Below, piece after piece: positions 45,131 through 56,069 of a DNA stretch of 64,000 bases. Each line of letters begins with the position of its first letter. Position 1 is the stretch's first letter. The notes below the pieces were generated by a model. The model was given only the letters and a program-made list of their open reading frames with translations. It did not search any database and was not told the DNA's origin. Source of the stretch: Corbicula japonica (taxonomy: Eukaryota; Mollusca; Bivalvia; Venerida; Cyrenidae); assembly GCA_038501625.1 (NCBI GenBank), contig JAZAYU010000877.1, positions 1 to 64,000 on the forward strand, written 5' to 3'. A program made the translations under genes and the position numbers.

Positions 45131-46764
45131 CTTAATCAGCTATACATAACTTAATATATGTACTTAGTTCAACACTAATTGTAAAAGCAAAAGTATTTGA
45201 ATTGATTGATGTAACATATAGAGGATACAAACTAGGATGTTCACTGTATACAGAGATTTTTAAACAAATCCCCTGAATCCGCGATATAAAATGAAGCTTT
45301 TGTCGAGTTTTATATTGAGTTAGATAGTTTAATAATTTTATTATAAAATAAACTCGAATGCTGTACAATAATTTATCACATAACCTATAAAGTCGAGCAA
45401 CTTCCATTAATTGGTACATTTCACTCGCCTATTGAGAGCGAAATTGAAATGTGTGTAATTCGGTCTCATCGGCACTCGGATCACGCTTCGGTGATTCTAC
45501 GTAATCCGAAGCTTGCCGGGGATCGCCGAGTTAATACGATTGTCTCATCGGGTGTACTTTTCGGCGGTTCTTATGCCTGCAGTTTGTTACTATATTTAGA
45601 CCTACTGAGACTGTGAAGAGTCAGAAAACTGATAAATCTGTGTACTCCGATCCAAAAATAGAAATCATTTTAATTTCGCTAGAGTCTAAAAGACCTTTAA
45701 ACCAGTGGGCTAGATTCCGGTGGTGTTTTAGGAAAGGCAAATTTGCACAGAAATTTATCAATGACGTCATGTATGTAACATTTCTTGGCGGCATGACAAC
45801 GTTGGAATAACGATGTATTTAATCATAATTTGGATAATGTGTTTTTAACTATTTCTCTGTTGTGCTAAAGTTGTTTTGCGGTCAACCGATAACAGTTTAA
45901 ATGGATGTCCTCTAAAGATGCTTTTTTTCAAATTATTTACTGAACTTAACGACTTACATTTTTCTTGATTAGATATTTAAATGTCACGAAACTTGAAATT
46001 TAAGAAAACTCTATCATGAACTCTGACATTTACATTAACAAACCATGAACTCGCAACCTTCTCTTCTCTTGCCAGTTGAACTGATATTTTTTGTCAGTAG
46101 AGCGGATTTAATTTAAGAATAAAAACCATTACAATAAACCGTAATATTAAAACTAATTTTGCTCTTTTTCAAGATTCGAAACAAAGAATTAAAATTTGCT
46201 TTCAGCTTCTCGCGTCTAGCCACTACAGCAATTATTATAGTTTCTGAGATATTCATCTGTTCAACTTACATAAAATATATAACCTCTTGAGCTATCTAGA
46301 TAAATATTTTTTTAATGATTTTCCTTTGTTCGCGTGTCTGGAAGCCAGTTGAATATTAAAACAAAGGCATATATTTAAATTGAGCTCCACTCAACCCCTA
46401 ATTTAATTTTGTTATTATTTGTTCGTCAGAATTTGGCAGCAAATAGCTACTGGTCATTCTTCACGCCTCAACTCATGGATTCGAATTAAATCGTTGAATA
46501 TCAAAGTAGGAACACTTTTTAAGTTTCAGAAAAGTAGGTAAAATATTGCACATTACCTTATTGCGGGTATTTCCAATGGCAAAAAATGTTCACTTTGAAC
46601 ATAAGGATATTTAAAATGGATGTAATTATTTTAAAAAATATCTGTATTATTTTTTTAGAAAAGACATGTGTCCGAAATTTTGAAATTAAAGTGAGTAAAT
46701 TTTATAAAGTGTTGTAACTGACTTTCCTTTTGGAAGATTTTATGTATTTGTGATTTTAATGAGG
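45131..46764. other. Non-coding stretch, nothing supported
   Basis: It has AT-rich sequence with one CG-richer patch near 45460-45560 (ctcatcggcactcggatcac). Frames at 45132 and 45613 lack support. Confidence 0.35.
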
Positions 46765-47062
46765 GTTAATCAGCAAAAGTTTTTACAAATTTGTTATCGC
46801 CATGTTTTTTTTTTACGAGAACTGATAACTGGAACAATACTTAATTCGCCCCTATCTGCCATAAGGGCTGAGGTTAAAAAACTGAGCATGGAAACCAGTC
46901 TCAAATCTCAGCATCTGATTGGCTGAAATGGCGACTGGTCGCCATTTCAGCCAATCAGATGATTGAGATATGAGACTGGTTTCCATGCTCAGTTTTATAC
47001 CCTTTTGCACAGATCGTTCTTGGATATATAAACAGTGTCACGTGATTATCTACTTATCCACA
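46765..47062. repeat. TCACGTGA-bearing dispersed repeat split by family B copy 5
   Basis: The flanks (ttaatcagcaaaagttttta...cttaattcgcccctatctgc and ttcttggatatataaacagt-gtcacgtgattatc) match, loosely, sequence at 42220-42380 and 45060-45130. The palindrome at 46871-47003 sits in the middle. Confidence 0.5.
46871..47003. mobile_element. Palindromic MITE family B, copy 5
   Basis: It reads AGGTTAAAAAACTGAGCATGG to CCATGCTCAGTTTTATACCC, with the central gactggtcgccatttcagcc. Confidence 0.85.
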
Positions 47063-48007
47063 ATCGTTAGTAGATTATAACGCTAAAACAACAACGTTTC
47101 ATTTCATTGTTCGAGTAATGTTTGAGTAAAATTTATGTTTATAAAACGCGTCTACGTGTCTAGTTTGTAAACCTCGAAAATATCAATTATGTATATCCCC
47201 ATATTGTCAGAATTGGCATGAGAGAATAAGAGGTTTTTGACTTGACTTAACTTGACTCTACTATAATATTAATTGTTCGTAATTAGTTGATCGGATTAGC
47301 TCAGACACGGCGACGTCGGGGATTTCAATTTAAAAATACCTGATTATTTGAGATTAATTTATTATTTTTTTTGCTGGATTTTTTTTTCTGGAAATATTTC
47401 TGCAATTTCATTTTAAGACCACAGAAACGCAGAAATAGTATATCATAGGAAATTGTCCACTATATCGTGCACTTAATCAATGTTCTATCTATACCGAACA
47501 TATTTTTTTTAATTTCTCAGCGTGGATTCGGAGTGTAAACTTCAAACTTGGAACATCAAAAGATACATTGATTTTACTTGTTTTTACGAAATAATCGTAA
47601 AATTCCATACATCCGCGAAACAACTTGCATTTAAGGTGGATGCTCACGTTGCTCAGCCAGTTTTGACGTCAAAAATTAAATATTGTCCAAATCTTATGAA
47701 ATGTGGTCAGAATAATGTGTGAGGATCGCTTTATTCTCGACTAATCTTGGCTATAGCTCACCTTTGTTCTAGGCCTAAAATCAAATGAAAGTGAGTACAT
47801 GTGTACTGCTTTCTGCGAACTAAAAATATTGGTGCATTGCATGTAAAAGCAATCAAATCTCTCCGAGAGGTGCATAAGTAACATTAATTCTTGCAAAAGT
47901 CATTAGCCTAGTAATCATTTCTCGATATTGGGTTCGATTATGGATGTCTCTTTATTAATTATAGAACGGGAATTCTCGTTAAACATATGCTGTGATTTCA
48001 TCAATAT
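47063..48007. other. Non-coding stretch, nothing supported
   Basis: The frame at 47522-47722 follows a tttctcag but shows no domain and no phase-matched partner. Confidence 0.3.
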
Positions 48008-50545
48008 TCGTGACGTACTAGTTTTCGTAGGGTACTAATTTTCTAGTTTTCGTGGTGTACTAGTTTTCGTGGGGTACTAGATTTCTAGTTTTCATGGTGT
48101 ACAAGTTTTCGTGGGGTTCTTATTTTCGTGGGTACTAGATTTCCAGCTTTCGTGGTGTACTAGTGTTCGTGGGGTACTAGTTTTTTAGTTAGCTCGACTA
48201 TTCGAAGAATAGGGGAGCTATCCTACTCGCTCCGGTGTCGGCTTCGGCGTCTCCGTCTGTTAAACAAAATATGCACTTTGGTCCATACCTTGAAAACTAC
48301 TTATGATATCAACTTGAAACTTGGAATATATATTTACCATCAAATTCTACATCATTACCAACAAGACCCATAACTCTATAACCCTGCTACCATTATATTT
48401 TAAGGTTATCCCCCTTTTTCACTTACATTTTGCTTGGCTCATAACTTTGGAACTACTTGAGATATTGCCTTGAAACTTGAAATATATATTCGACATCAAA
48501 ATCTACATCATAACTAACAAGACCCATAACCCTGCTTCCAATATTTTTCAAGTTATGCCCCTTTTTCACTTAAATTTTGTGTTAAGGAAAATATGCACTT
48601 TGGTCCATAACTTATAAACTACTTGAAATATCAACTTGAAACTTGGAATATATATTCACCATCAAATTCTTCATCATTACCAACAAGACCCATAACTCTG
48701 CTTCCAATATTTTTCAAGTTATGCCCCTTTTTACTTATGCACTTCTCTCATAAATTTTAAACAACTAGAGATATTACTTTGAAACTTGAAATATATATTT
48801 GACATCAGTTTCTCAATCATTATCAACAAGACCCATAACTCTACCTGAAATATTTCTGTAAGTTATGCCCCTTTTGAACTTAGTTTTTGCATTTGCCGAA
48901 ATATGCGCTTGATCCATAACTTTGAAACAATATTAGGTATTAACTTCAAACTTATAATATACATGTATAGTCACTATGATAATCTTTACAATAACCACCA
49001 AGACCGAAAACTCTGCTACATTTTTTTTTAAATTTATGTCCTTTTTAAAATAGATTTTGTTTTCAAGTTTTTATGCACTTGGCCCATAACTTTGAAACTA
49101 ATACAGATATCAACTTCAAACTTGAAAAACATTTTCACCATCATAATCTAGATCACTTTCACTTGACCTACTATATGCTTTTCAAAGTAATGCTTTTTTT
49201 TTTTCATTTCAGTTCTTTTTCTGTAACATTACTGAAGTAATTGATATTGAACTTAAAGTAAATTTCTCCATTCATAAATTACTAACAAGTTTTTTTAAAC
49301 TCTTCCAAAAATATTTCATAGTTATTCCCCTTTTTAGTTCAATATTTATGGAACATTATGGAATTACTTCTGTTATTTAAAATTACTTTCTCCCATTCAC
49401 TTGTTAATACTTTTCCTGATTGCACATGAATGTTTGGCCATAGTTGTTATTGTTTTAATCTTCAATTTGCATTTGTTTCAAATGATTCGAATAGTCGAGC
49501 GCGCTGTCTCCTCGGACAGCTCTTGTTTTCGTGGTGTACTAGTTTTCGTGGGGTACTAGATTTCTAGTTTTCGTAGTGTACTAGTTTTCGTGGTGTACTA
49601 GTTTTTGTGGGTACTAGTTTTCGTGGGGTACAAGATTTCTAGTTTTCGTGGTGTACTAGTTTTTGTGGTGTACTAGTTTTCGTGGTGTTCTAGTTTTCGT
49701 GGGTACTAGTTTTGTGGGGTACTAGATTTCTAGTTTTCGTTGTGTACTAGTTTTCGTGGGGTACTAGTTTTCGAGTTTTCGTGGTGTACTTGTGTTCGTG
49801 GGGTACTAGTTTTCTAGTTTTCGTGGTGTACAAGTTTTCGTGGAGTACTTGTTTTCGTGGGTAGGCACTAGATTTCTAGTTTTCGTGGTGAACCATTGTA
49901 GTGTTCGTGAGGTACTAGTTTTCTAGTTTTCGTGGTGTATGAGTGTTCGTGGGGTACTTGTTTTCGAGTTTTCGTGGTGTACTAGTGTTCGTGTGGTTCT
50001 TATTTTCGTTGGTTAGTAGATTTCTAGTTTTCATGGTGTACACGTTTTCGTGGGGTTCTTATTTTCTTGGGTAGTAGAATTTTAGTTTTCGTGGTGTACT
50101 AGTGTTCGTGGGGTACTAGTTTTCGTGTGTTTCTCGATTTATAGTTTTCGTGATGTACTAGTTTTCGTGGGGTACTAGATTTCTAGTTTTCGTTGTGTAC
50201 TAGTTTTCGTGGGGTACTAGATTTCTAGTTTTCGTAGTGTACTAGTTTTCGTGGTGTACTAGTTTTTGTGGGTACTAGTTTTCGTGGGGTACAAGATTTC
50301 TAGTTTTCGTGGTGTACTAGTTTTTGTGGTGTACTAGTTTCTGTGGGTACTAGTTATCGTGGGGTACAAGATTTCTAGTTTTCGTGGTTTACTAGTTTTT
50401 GTGGTGTACTAGTTTTCGTGGTGTTCTAGTTTTCGTGGGTACTAGTTTTGTTGGGTACTAGATTTCTAGTTTTCGTTGTGTACTAGTTTTCGTGGGGTAC
50501 TAGTTTTCGAGTTGTACTAGTTTTCGTGGTGTACTATTTTTTGTG
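48008..50545. repeat. 'actagttttcgtgg' minisatellite, interrupted at 48190-49527
   Basis: Units of 16-17 bp (gtactagttttcgtggt/gg) alternate with longer ones containing agatttctagttttcgtgg. The array occupies about 48008-48190 and 49528-50545. Within the second part, a block at about 49540-49780 recurs at about 50200-50520, which indicates a higher-order repeat near 650 bp. Confidence 0.85.
48191..49527 (+). mobile_element. 'agctcgactattcgaagaat' repeat inserted in the minisatellite
   Basis: It starts agctcgactattcgaagaat and ends attcgaatagtcgag then cgcgctgtctcctcggacag, with inverted ends (CTCGACTATTCGAA / TTCGAATAGTCGAG). The interior is tandem units of about 190 bp (cataacttt/ttgaaacttgaaatatatattc...cccataactctgc). 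There is no transposase frame. Confidence 0.7.
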
Positions 50546-51838
50546 GATTTCGGAAGCAAATCGATCCACGAATTTACAAACGCCATGTAATATAGATTTG
50601 ATTATAAACCGTTTCAAAACTGAAATACACAAATTTAAGAACCTATGAAAATAGCTTCGATCGGAAAACCACGACATTTTATGCCCCCTAATATAAGTAC
50701 ACCCCTTTTAAATGTGAAAACTGCAATAAGTTTTCGTTTGTCTGCAGCTGATTCCCATTTGGAGTAAAAGTTGTTAAGTGAAAAATTCCGAAAAATTAAA
50801 AATAGTCTGTCATAATATGTCGTTATAGCATTTATACTTTTGGTAAATCTGATAACCTGTTAGGATCATCAAGTTTCATCCATACACACCACGTGTATAT
50901 AAAACGGTAATAGATCACTGACAATTTACAATATCGGATGCAAGATTTCCAGAAAAGGGGTTTCGTTTGGGACAGTCTCAGAGTTGTAACATGATATTTT
51001 CCAACTTTCTGACCCAATTCCCCATAAAAATTAAATATTTCTTATCACCCAATCACCCAAAAGGGGGTTCGAGCATCCCCATTGACCCCCTCTGAATCCG
51101 CCCCTGATTTATTGCATGTACATGTATCTGATTTTATTTTTGAGAGAAATAAAACAATTTTATTGTATAATACTTTTTTAAAGTTAGCTATAATGTTTGG
51201 TTATACTAAGTTTCGTTATAATATAACTTATGTCAGGTTTCTCTACGACATGGCGGATGGGATTGGGTTTTCGTGTGAGGGGGTGGGGTCTAAAATGACT
51301 TTTCCAAACACTGCTTTAAACCCCTGTATACAAGAAAATATTCTCATGCATATCAGATTGTGTAAACCCTCGTATAAGACAAGTCACACGTTGTGCTCCG
51401 CTACCATAAAAATGAGTTCAAAGAAAATAAAAAACTTCATGTTGTTTGATAAGTTGATCAGATTGGAATCTAAAGAAAGAGCACAACTGAACAAAACTGT
51501 GTCGCTTTTACACCATTCACATAAGAAACTAGAATGTGTCCTCTGACGCTGATGCACCCACTGCTACAACAACATTTGTAAAAACAAACGGCCATAACGC
51601 TGGTAAAAAATCACCGCAGGAAAAATCCCTTCTTTACGAACATCTACACATCCTGTTTGATCATTTATGCAAGTTTGAAAGAAATCCGCCTGATAGTTTA
51701 GGAGTTAACGCCACAAGATTTGCTGGACGTACGTACGTACGGACGGACAACGGCAACTCTATATGCTTCCCACTTCGTGGGGGCATAAAACAAAAACAAG
51801 GCAATAGTGTTCAAGCAATCTATTTTTTTGCACATTTA
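50546..51838. other. Probable 3' flank/UTR of the minus-strand gene, with a repeat fragment
   Basis: Minus-strand AATAAA hexamers lie at 51134-51139 and 51108-51113, 700 nt past the stop at 51839. Bases about 51720-51810 (cgtacgtacgtacggacgga, cttcgtgggggcataaaac) are an inverted piece of the repeat seen at 8477. Two overlapping plus-strand frames (51082-51546, 51536-51868) lie here and are not accepted as genes. Confidence 0.4.
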
Positions 51839-52480
51839 CTAAGACTCGGTCATTCCACAACATCTTAAAATCCTTAGGAAGAACTTGTGAACTATGTCTG
51901 ATTGTTTTGACACAGACGACATATCTTGTGTTACAATTACGTCAGACTGGTTGATGGCATTGTTAGATTTGTTCTCCTCCATGTTGTTCAATTGAACCAT
52001 GCCGTCGCCTGAACCATCCCACGAGCAAGGAAGGTAATTGGGATTGTACTCACTGAACTGCGTTGGAACATCATTAACGAAACTGTCAAACCTCAGTTCA
52101 TCCAGAAAATTAAGACTGTTACATTTAGTGACAGTTTGCAACCGAGGAAGTTTGTCGTCTGCACGAGTGTGTAATTCTGCTGGAAGGGAGACGCTTCTCT
52201 CGGACAATCCCGTAGACGCCGTGTGACTTTGCGAGAAGGAACGGTTACACCTACTGTAGTAATCTGAGTTCGGGCGGGTATATGAATGCTCAAACTCAAC
52301 TACGCTGGGGCGGATGTGTTCTGGCTTGACGGCTGCTTTAAGGGGAGTACTGATCCACATGTCACCGTGTTCAGGTGCGTAGACCTCTTTAATTATTGAA
52401 GTAATGTTATCCCAGACCTCGGCTTGATTCGCACTTGAACACTGCTGGAACACTTGTGTTGATTGAAATTGACTTCGTAT
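51839..52480 (-). CDS. Terminal coding exon of an unrecognised gene (213 residues)
   Basis: The acceptor is ctttttcgacag ending at 52481. The frame then opens with I-R-S-Q-F-Q-S-T-Q-V-F-Q-Q-C-S-S and stays open to TAG at 51841-51839. The product is hydrophilic, with W-D-N-I-T-S-I-I-K-E-V and two short Tyr motifs (Y-T-R-P-N-S-D-Y-Y-S-R). It has many Ser/Asn residues and ends R-C-C-G-M-T-E-S. There is no membrane segment or known domain; it resembles a disordered cytoplasmic or regulatory tail. Codon composition and length argue for a real exon. Upstream exons are not identified: the exon-like frame at 55571 ends in phase 2, which does not match the phase 0 needed here. Confidence 0.6.
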   Translation of the reverse strand: MRSQFQSTQVFQQCSSANQAEVWDNITSIIKEVYAPEHGDMWISTPLKAAVKPEHIRPSVVEFEHSYTRPNSDYYSRCNRSFSQSHTASTGLSERSVSLPAELHTRADDKLPRLQTVTKCNSLNFLDELRFDSFVNDVPTQFSEYNPNYLPCSWDGSGDGMVQLNNMEENKSNNAINQSDVIVTQDMSSVSKQSDIVHKFFLRILRCCGMTES

Positions 52481-52699
52481 CTGTCGAAAAAGGGAAACGG
52501 TATATCGGTAACTAGAGAATCACGTTATAAATGTACATGGAAAATGACATAAAAATTTGTTGACTTAGCAAATTTAAGAGTGGAATCATTCAAATATCAA
52601 AAAGAAATTTGCCTATGTAAAATAATGTGTGGGTGGGGAAATCGACTTGTTAAATATGATATCAGCAATATGCATGACTTGACGATTTATCATGTTTGA

Positions 52700-55535
52700 C
52701 ATTATTAAAAGACACTTTATTCTGTCACTATCGTCTGACAGTTTATTCAGTTGCAAACCAAAGACACTGTTATCAGTCGCCAACCAAAGACAATATACTC
52801 AGTCGCAAACCAAACTAACTGTACTCGGTTGCAAACCAAAAATACTGTACTCAGTCGATAACCAAAAACAATACATTCGGTAGCAACAAAAGACACTTTA
52901 ATCAGTCACCAACCAAAGACAATGTACTCAGTCGCCAACCAAAGACACGGTACTTAGTCGATAACCAAAGACACTGTACTCAGTCGATAACCAAAGACAG
53001 TGTACTCAGTCGCCAACCACAGACCCTGTACTAAGTCGCCAACCAAAGACACTGTTCTCAGTCGATGACCAAAGACACTGTACTCAGTCGATAACCAAAG
53101 ACACTGTACTCAGTCGCTAACCAAAAACACTGTTCTCAGTCGCCAACCAAAGACACTGTAATCAGTCGATAACCAAAGGCACTGTACTCAGTCGATTACA
53201 AAAGTCACTGTACTCAGTCGATAACCAAAGACACTGTACTCAGTCGATAACCGAAGACAATTTCCTTATTTGCAAACCAAAGACACTGTACTCAGTCGCC
53301 AAATAAAGACACTGTACTTAGTCGATAACCAAAGACACTGTACTCAGTCGCCAACCAAAAACACTGTACTCAGTCGCCAACCAAAGACACTGTACTCAGT
53401 CGATAACCAAAGGCACTGTATTCAGTCTATAACCAGTCACTGTACTCAGTCGATAACCAAAGACACTGTACTCAGTCGATAACCCAAAGACAATTTACTT
53501 ATTCGCAATCCAAAGACACTGTACTCAGTCGCCAACCAAAGACACTGTACTTAGTTCATAACCAAAGATACTGTACCCAGTCGACAACCAAAGACACTGT
53601 TCTCAGTCGATAACCAAAGACAATGTGCTCAGTAGATAACCAAAGACACTGCACTCAGTCGATAACCAAAGACAATGTGCTCAGTCGATAACCAAAGACA
53701 CTGAACTCAGTCACCAACCAAAAAAAACCTGTACTAAGTCGATAACCTAAGACACTGTACTCTGTCATTAACCAAAGAAAATGTGCTTAGTCGCCAACCA
53801 AAGACACTGTACTCAGTCAATAACCAAAGACAGTGTACTCAGTCGCCAACCAAAGACACTGTACTCAGTCGCTAACCAAAGACACTCTACTCAGTCGATT
53901 ACCGAAGACTATGTTCTCAGTCGATATCCAAAGCCACTGTACTAAGTCGATAACCAAAGACACTGTACTCAGTCACCAACCAAAAAAAACCTGTACTAAG
54001 TCGATAACCTAAGACACTGTACTCTGTCATTAACCAAAGAAAATGTGCTTAGTCGACAACCAAAGACACTGTACTCAGTCAATAACCAAAGACAGTGTAC
54101 TCAGTCGCCAACCAAAGACACTGTACTCAGTCGCTAACCAAAGACACTCTACTCAGTCGATTACCGAAGACTATGTTCTCAGTCGATATCCAAAGCCACT
54201 GTACTAAGTCGCCAACCAAAGACACTGTTCTCAGTCGATGACCAAAGACACTGTACTCAGTCGATAACCAAAGACACTGTACTCAGTCGCTAACCAAAAA
54301 CACTGTTCTCAGTCGCCAACCAAAGACACTGTAATCAGTCGATAACCAAAGGCACTGTACTCAGTCGATTACAAAAGTCACTGTACTCAGTCGATAACCA
54401 AAGACACTGTACTCAGTCGATAACCGAAGACAATTTCCTTATTTGCAAACCAAAGACACTGTACTCAGTCGCCAAATAAAGACACTGTACTTAGTCGATA
54501 ACCAAAGACACTGTACTCAGTCGCCAACCAAAAACACTGTACTCAGTCGCCAACCAAAGACACTGTACTCAGTCGATAACCAAAGGCACTGTATTCAGTC
54601 TATAACCAGTCACTGTACTCAGTCGATAACCAAAGACACTGTACTCAGTCGATAACCCAAAGACAATTTACTTATTCGCAATCCAAAGACACTGTACTCA
54701 GTCGCCAACCAAAGACACTGTACTTAGTTCATAACCAAAGATACTGTACCCAGTCGACAACCAAAGACACTGTTCTCAGTCGATAACCAAAGACAATGTG
54801 CTCAGTAGATAACCAAAGACACTGCACTCAGTCGATAACCAAAGACAATGTGCTCAGTCGATAACCAAAGACACTGAACTCAGTCACCAACCAAAAAAAA
54901 CCTGTACTAAGTCGATAACCTAAGACACTGTACTCTGTCATTAACCAAAGAAAATGTGCTTAGTCGCCAACCAAAGACACTGTACTCAGTCAATAACCAA
55001 AGACAGTGTACTCAGTCGCCAACCAAAGACACTGTACTCAGTCGCTAACCAAAGACACTCTACTCAGTCGATTACCGAAGACTATGTTCTCAGTCGATAT
55101 CCAAAGCCACTGTACTAAGTCGATAACCAAAGACACTGTACTCAGTCGATAACCGAAGACAATGTACTCAGTCGATAACCAAAGACACGGTACTCAGTCT
55201 CCAACAAAAAACACTGTACTTAGTCGATAACCAAAGACACTGTACTCAGTCGATAACCAAAGACAATTTTCTAAGTCGATAACCAAAGACAATGTTCTCA
55301 GTCGATAACCAAAGCCACTGTACTAAGTCGATAACCAAAGACACTGTACTCAGTCGATAACCGAAGACAATGTACTCGGTCAATAACCACCGTACTCAGT
55401 CGATAACCAAAGAAACTGTACTCAGTCGCCAACCAAAGACACTGTACTCAGTCGCCACCAAAAAAAACTGCTGGATTCAATTAATTTCGGCATACACTGG
55501 TCTGAGTCATCAACCAAAGACACTGTACTTAGTTT
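52700..55535. repeat. 26-bp satellite with a 1,173-bp higher-order duplication
   Basis: The monomer is ctcagtcgataaccaaagac plus actgta (26 bp), varying mainly between cgataac and cgccaac and in single bases. About 105 monomers are present. A block from about 53030 to 53984 is repeated apparently without change at about 54203-55157 (offset 1,173 bp). A smaller block (53712) recurs at 53974 (offset 262). Frames such as 53270-53482 and 54443-54655 are identical for this reason. Confidence 0.93.
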
Positions 55536-55554
55536 CATATCGTATGTAACATCG

Positions 55555-56069
55555 TGCCCAATCGTTACCTTGCGAAAACGGCAAAGTCGCGTCGGATCCC
55601 GTAATATCCGGTTAGTATTTTGTTGATTTGGGTGAGAAAATCGTTGTTTTTATATACTTGTAAATATTTCCAGAGAAAACACCCTAGTGTAGGATGATCT
55701 CCTAGGGATTGGCTATAATGCTCACTTGTCGATTTCCTCAACATTTCTATCGTTTTCTCAATCATTCGGTGAAACCTCCGAAATTTGCTGAAAAAGTCGA
55801 CAGTGGGTCCGGAAAACTCATGTTTTAAACATTTTCGCACATATGTATTCGCCTTTCCATGTGCTTGTCTAATAACTGATCTCTCTTGTACCAGATACAA
55901 AACTTGTTCAACGATTTGGAAGTATTGGCTGGTAGATAGAGGTCATTTTACGCCAACATTTTGGGGTAACGTAGGGTAAAACGGAGATCAGCTTTCGTTT
56001 TGGGGGAAACGTCGGGACCCCGGATAAAAATTTTCAGCTTAAAATGTGATCGTTTCTTTCTTTGCCGAC
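55555..56069 (-). repeat. Arm 1 of an inverted duplication carrying an exon-like frame
   Basis: 515 bp running from gtgcccaatcgttacc to tttgccgacc reappear inverted at 58710-59332. On the minus strand, acceptor-like ctctatctaccag is followed by an open frame of about 125 residues (I-V-E-Q-V-L-Y-L-V-Q-E-R, K-C-L-K-H-E-F-S-G-P-T-V, G-I-R-R-D-F-A-V-F-A) and a donor gcaag|gtaacg at 55570. No family was recognised. Confidence 0.7.
55571..55943 (-). CDS. Candidate internal exon of unknown gene (arm 1)
   Basis: The frame is bordered by splice-like signals, enters in phase 2 and leaves in phase 2. A short upstream open stretch ending at donor tcg|gtaagt (near 56563, minus) would join it in frame, giving a possible N-terminus M-Y-S-L-C-I-I-L-H. 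The predicted segment is basic and helix-rich (R-F-H-R-M-I-E-K-T-I-E-M-L-R). It may be part of a decayed repeat instead, since a broken inverted copy exists 3 kb away. Confidence 0.3.

Noticed and set aside
51082..51868. Two overlapping plus-strand frames (154 and 110 residues)
   Set aside because: They lie opposite the 3' flank of the minus-strand exon. The second contains a fragment of the CGTACGTACGT dispersed repeat, and no splice or start context supports them.
53270..54655. Two identical 70-residue frames
   Set aside because: They are the same satellite block duplicated at 1,173 bp, not paralogous genes.
52480..55571. Direct splice from the 55.6-kb exon-like frame to the terminal exon at 52480
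   Set aside because: The donor leaves in phase 2 whereas the open frame of the terminal exon requires phase 0.
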